Positions 44,062 through 44,803 of a DNA stretch of 44,803 nt are shown here, piece by piece (position 1 is the stretch's first letter; each line of letters opens with the position of its first letter). The notes under the pieces were generated by a model. The model made no database searches. It saw nothing but the letters and a program-made list of their open reading frames with translations, and was not told the origin of the DNA. The position numbers and the translations under genes were made by a program. The DNA is taken from NCBI RefSeq assembly GCF_000150275.1, contig NW_002060953.1:1572127-1616929 (forward strand). The letters run 5' to 3'. This DNA is from Trichoplax adhaerens (lineage: Eukaryota; Placozoa; Uniplacotomia; Trichoplacea; Trichoplacidae).

Positions 44062-44803
44062 ACTCCAATCTTATCACTCCAACTTATTGTCCTTAATAGA
44101 TATTGTAATCAAATTCCAATTGAATTGGATATCAGTTATCGCTACTGGAAATTCAATTTCCAGCTATGTCCTGTCAGAACTCCCTCTGTTAGTCAAGAAA
44201 TATAAAATATGCTTAATACTTAATGCGACTATTCATGATAATTACATTCGATCAGATCTTACAGAAATAGTATTAAAGTTAAGGAACCGCAAACGCTCGG
44301 ACGTCGCTATTCTCATAGGAAAAGAACCCAATAGATATTCATTTCTTAAGGAAGTCGAGTATTGAAACTTTGCGGGTGAAACTTAATTGGTTCTATTGAA
44401 CGGTTAAAGTCACCTCGAATCAGAAATAATATCAACGGAGCAATTATTAGCTGAGCAATAGGCGTCGAATATCCCATGTCATTATTTAAAAGCTTTAATG
44501 CGTAAACGAAAAAATTAAATCTATGTAATAATGTTGAAAATTCTTGGTTTATTAGCGCTTGTTCTAAGAAATTAAAGTCTGCAGGTTATAGTTTTATAGC
44601 TGCCATGTTGAATTGCAATCCTATCAATAATTAAAACAGAATGACATGCTAGCATTGTATACAGTTAATTCTACATCCTTTTCGGTTATGGATGCCGTTT
44701 TGTCTTTAGCCTAAGCCCTTCATAACTTACTATGGTGTAGTTTAAGGCGTTGACCATCATTTAATATAGACAAATTATATCACGATCGTTCTAAAATAAA
44801 TGA
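44062..44803 (+). pseudogene. Class C GPCR pseudogene (psi-2), runs off the window
   Basis: The plus strand encodes the middle of a flytrap ligand domain. From 44062 it reads PILSLQLIV, then QLNWISVIATGN, NATIHDNYIRSDLTEIVLKL and GKEPNRYSFLKEVEY up to a TGA at 44363. After that, IGS and SPRIRNNINGAIIS follow in shifted frame. From about 44460 to the edge it is nearly identical, in inverted orientation, to 34300-34648 of psi-1, including the frameshift after CNPI and a TGA where the receptors have a cysteine-proline. No ATG or signal peptide is found. The N-terminal third is absent or unreadable. The remainder would lie to the right of the window. Confidence 0.9.

Noticed and set aside
1-44803. 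CRISPR array, bacterial operon, ribosome-binding sites, attachment sites, replication origin
   Set aside because: No regularly spaced repeats, and the spliced UXS1 plus animal-type receptors make this eukaryotic DNA.
1-44803. tRNA and rRNA genes
   Set aside because: No stretch with a cloverleaf plus A- and B-box sequences, and no ribosomal RNA text, was recognised on either strand by reading; a tRNAscan run would settle it.

Overview
The window reads as nuclear DNA of an early-branching animal, most likely a placozoan (Trichoplax/Hoilungia type). The composition is strongly AT-rich. The one housekeeping gene is cut into many tiny exons by short GT-AG introns. The rest is an array of intronless, metabotropic-glutamate-receptor-like class C GPCRs, a family known to be expanded in placozoans. 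A 658-base run of N marks a draft scaffold. The species assignment is inference; the standard genetic code fits every gene.

Layout. Positions 95-3329 (minus) hold 17 exons of UDP-glucuronate decarboxylase (UXS1), including an 8-nt microexon; its 3' end lies beyond the left edge. Positions 3330-5607 are intergenic, with palindromes, a 73-bp tandem repeat and a 45-bp-stem hairpin. Then come four full-length class C receptors on the minus strand (5608-8322, 12188-14866, 19311-22046, 26534-29269) and one on the plus strand (38649-41324). Each has a signal peptide, a Venus-flytrap ligand domain, a cysteine-rich NCD3G domain and seven helices, in one exon. Three dead receptor copies lie between or beside them: an ancient one at 10893-11613 (minus), a truncated one at 32954-34648 (minus), and a near-identical inverted partner of the latter from about 44062 to the right edge (plus).

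The spacers carry repeats: a foldback element (9533-9967), two copies of a MITE-like element (15511-15942, 30401-30975) with an apparent empty site in a paralogous spacer, a repeat called R here (36639-38091, 41930-42991, and a diverged fragment beside the N gap), and a duplicated block (24016-24575, 31810-32355). Receptors 3 and 4 are a tandem duplication about 7.2-7.8 kb apart. Their central 2.5 kb is nearly identical although both coding ends and the spacers have diverged, which looks like gene conversion.

Function. The receptors keep the mGluR architecture and landmarks, but by eye alignment the residues that hold glutamate in mGluR1 are replaced in all five. They look like surface sensors for some other ligand, evolving by duplication, conversion and gene death. 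UXS1 makes UDP-xylose in the Golgi/ER and has no evident functional link to them.
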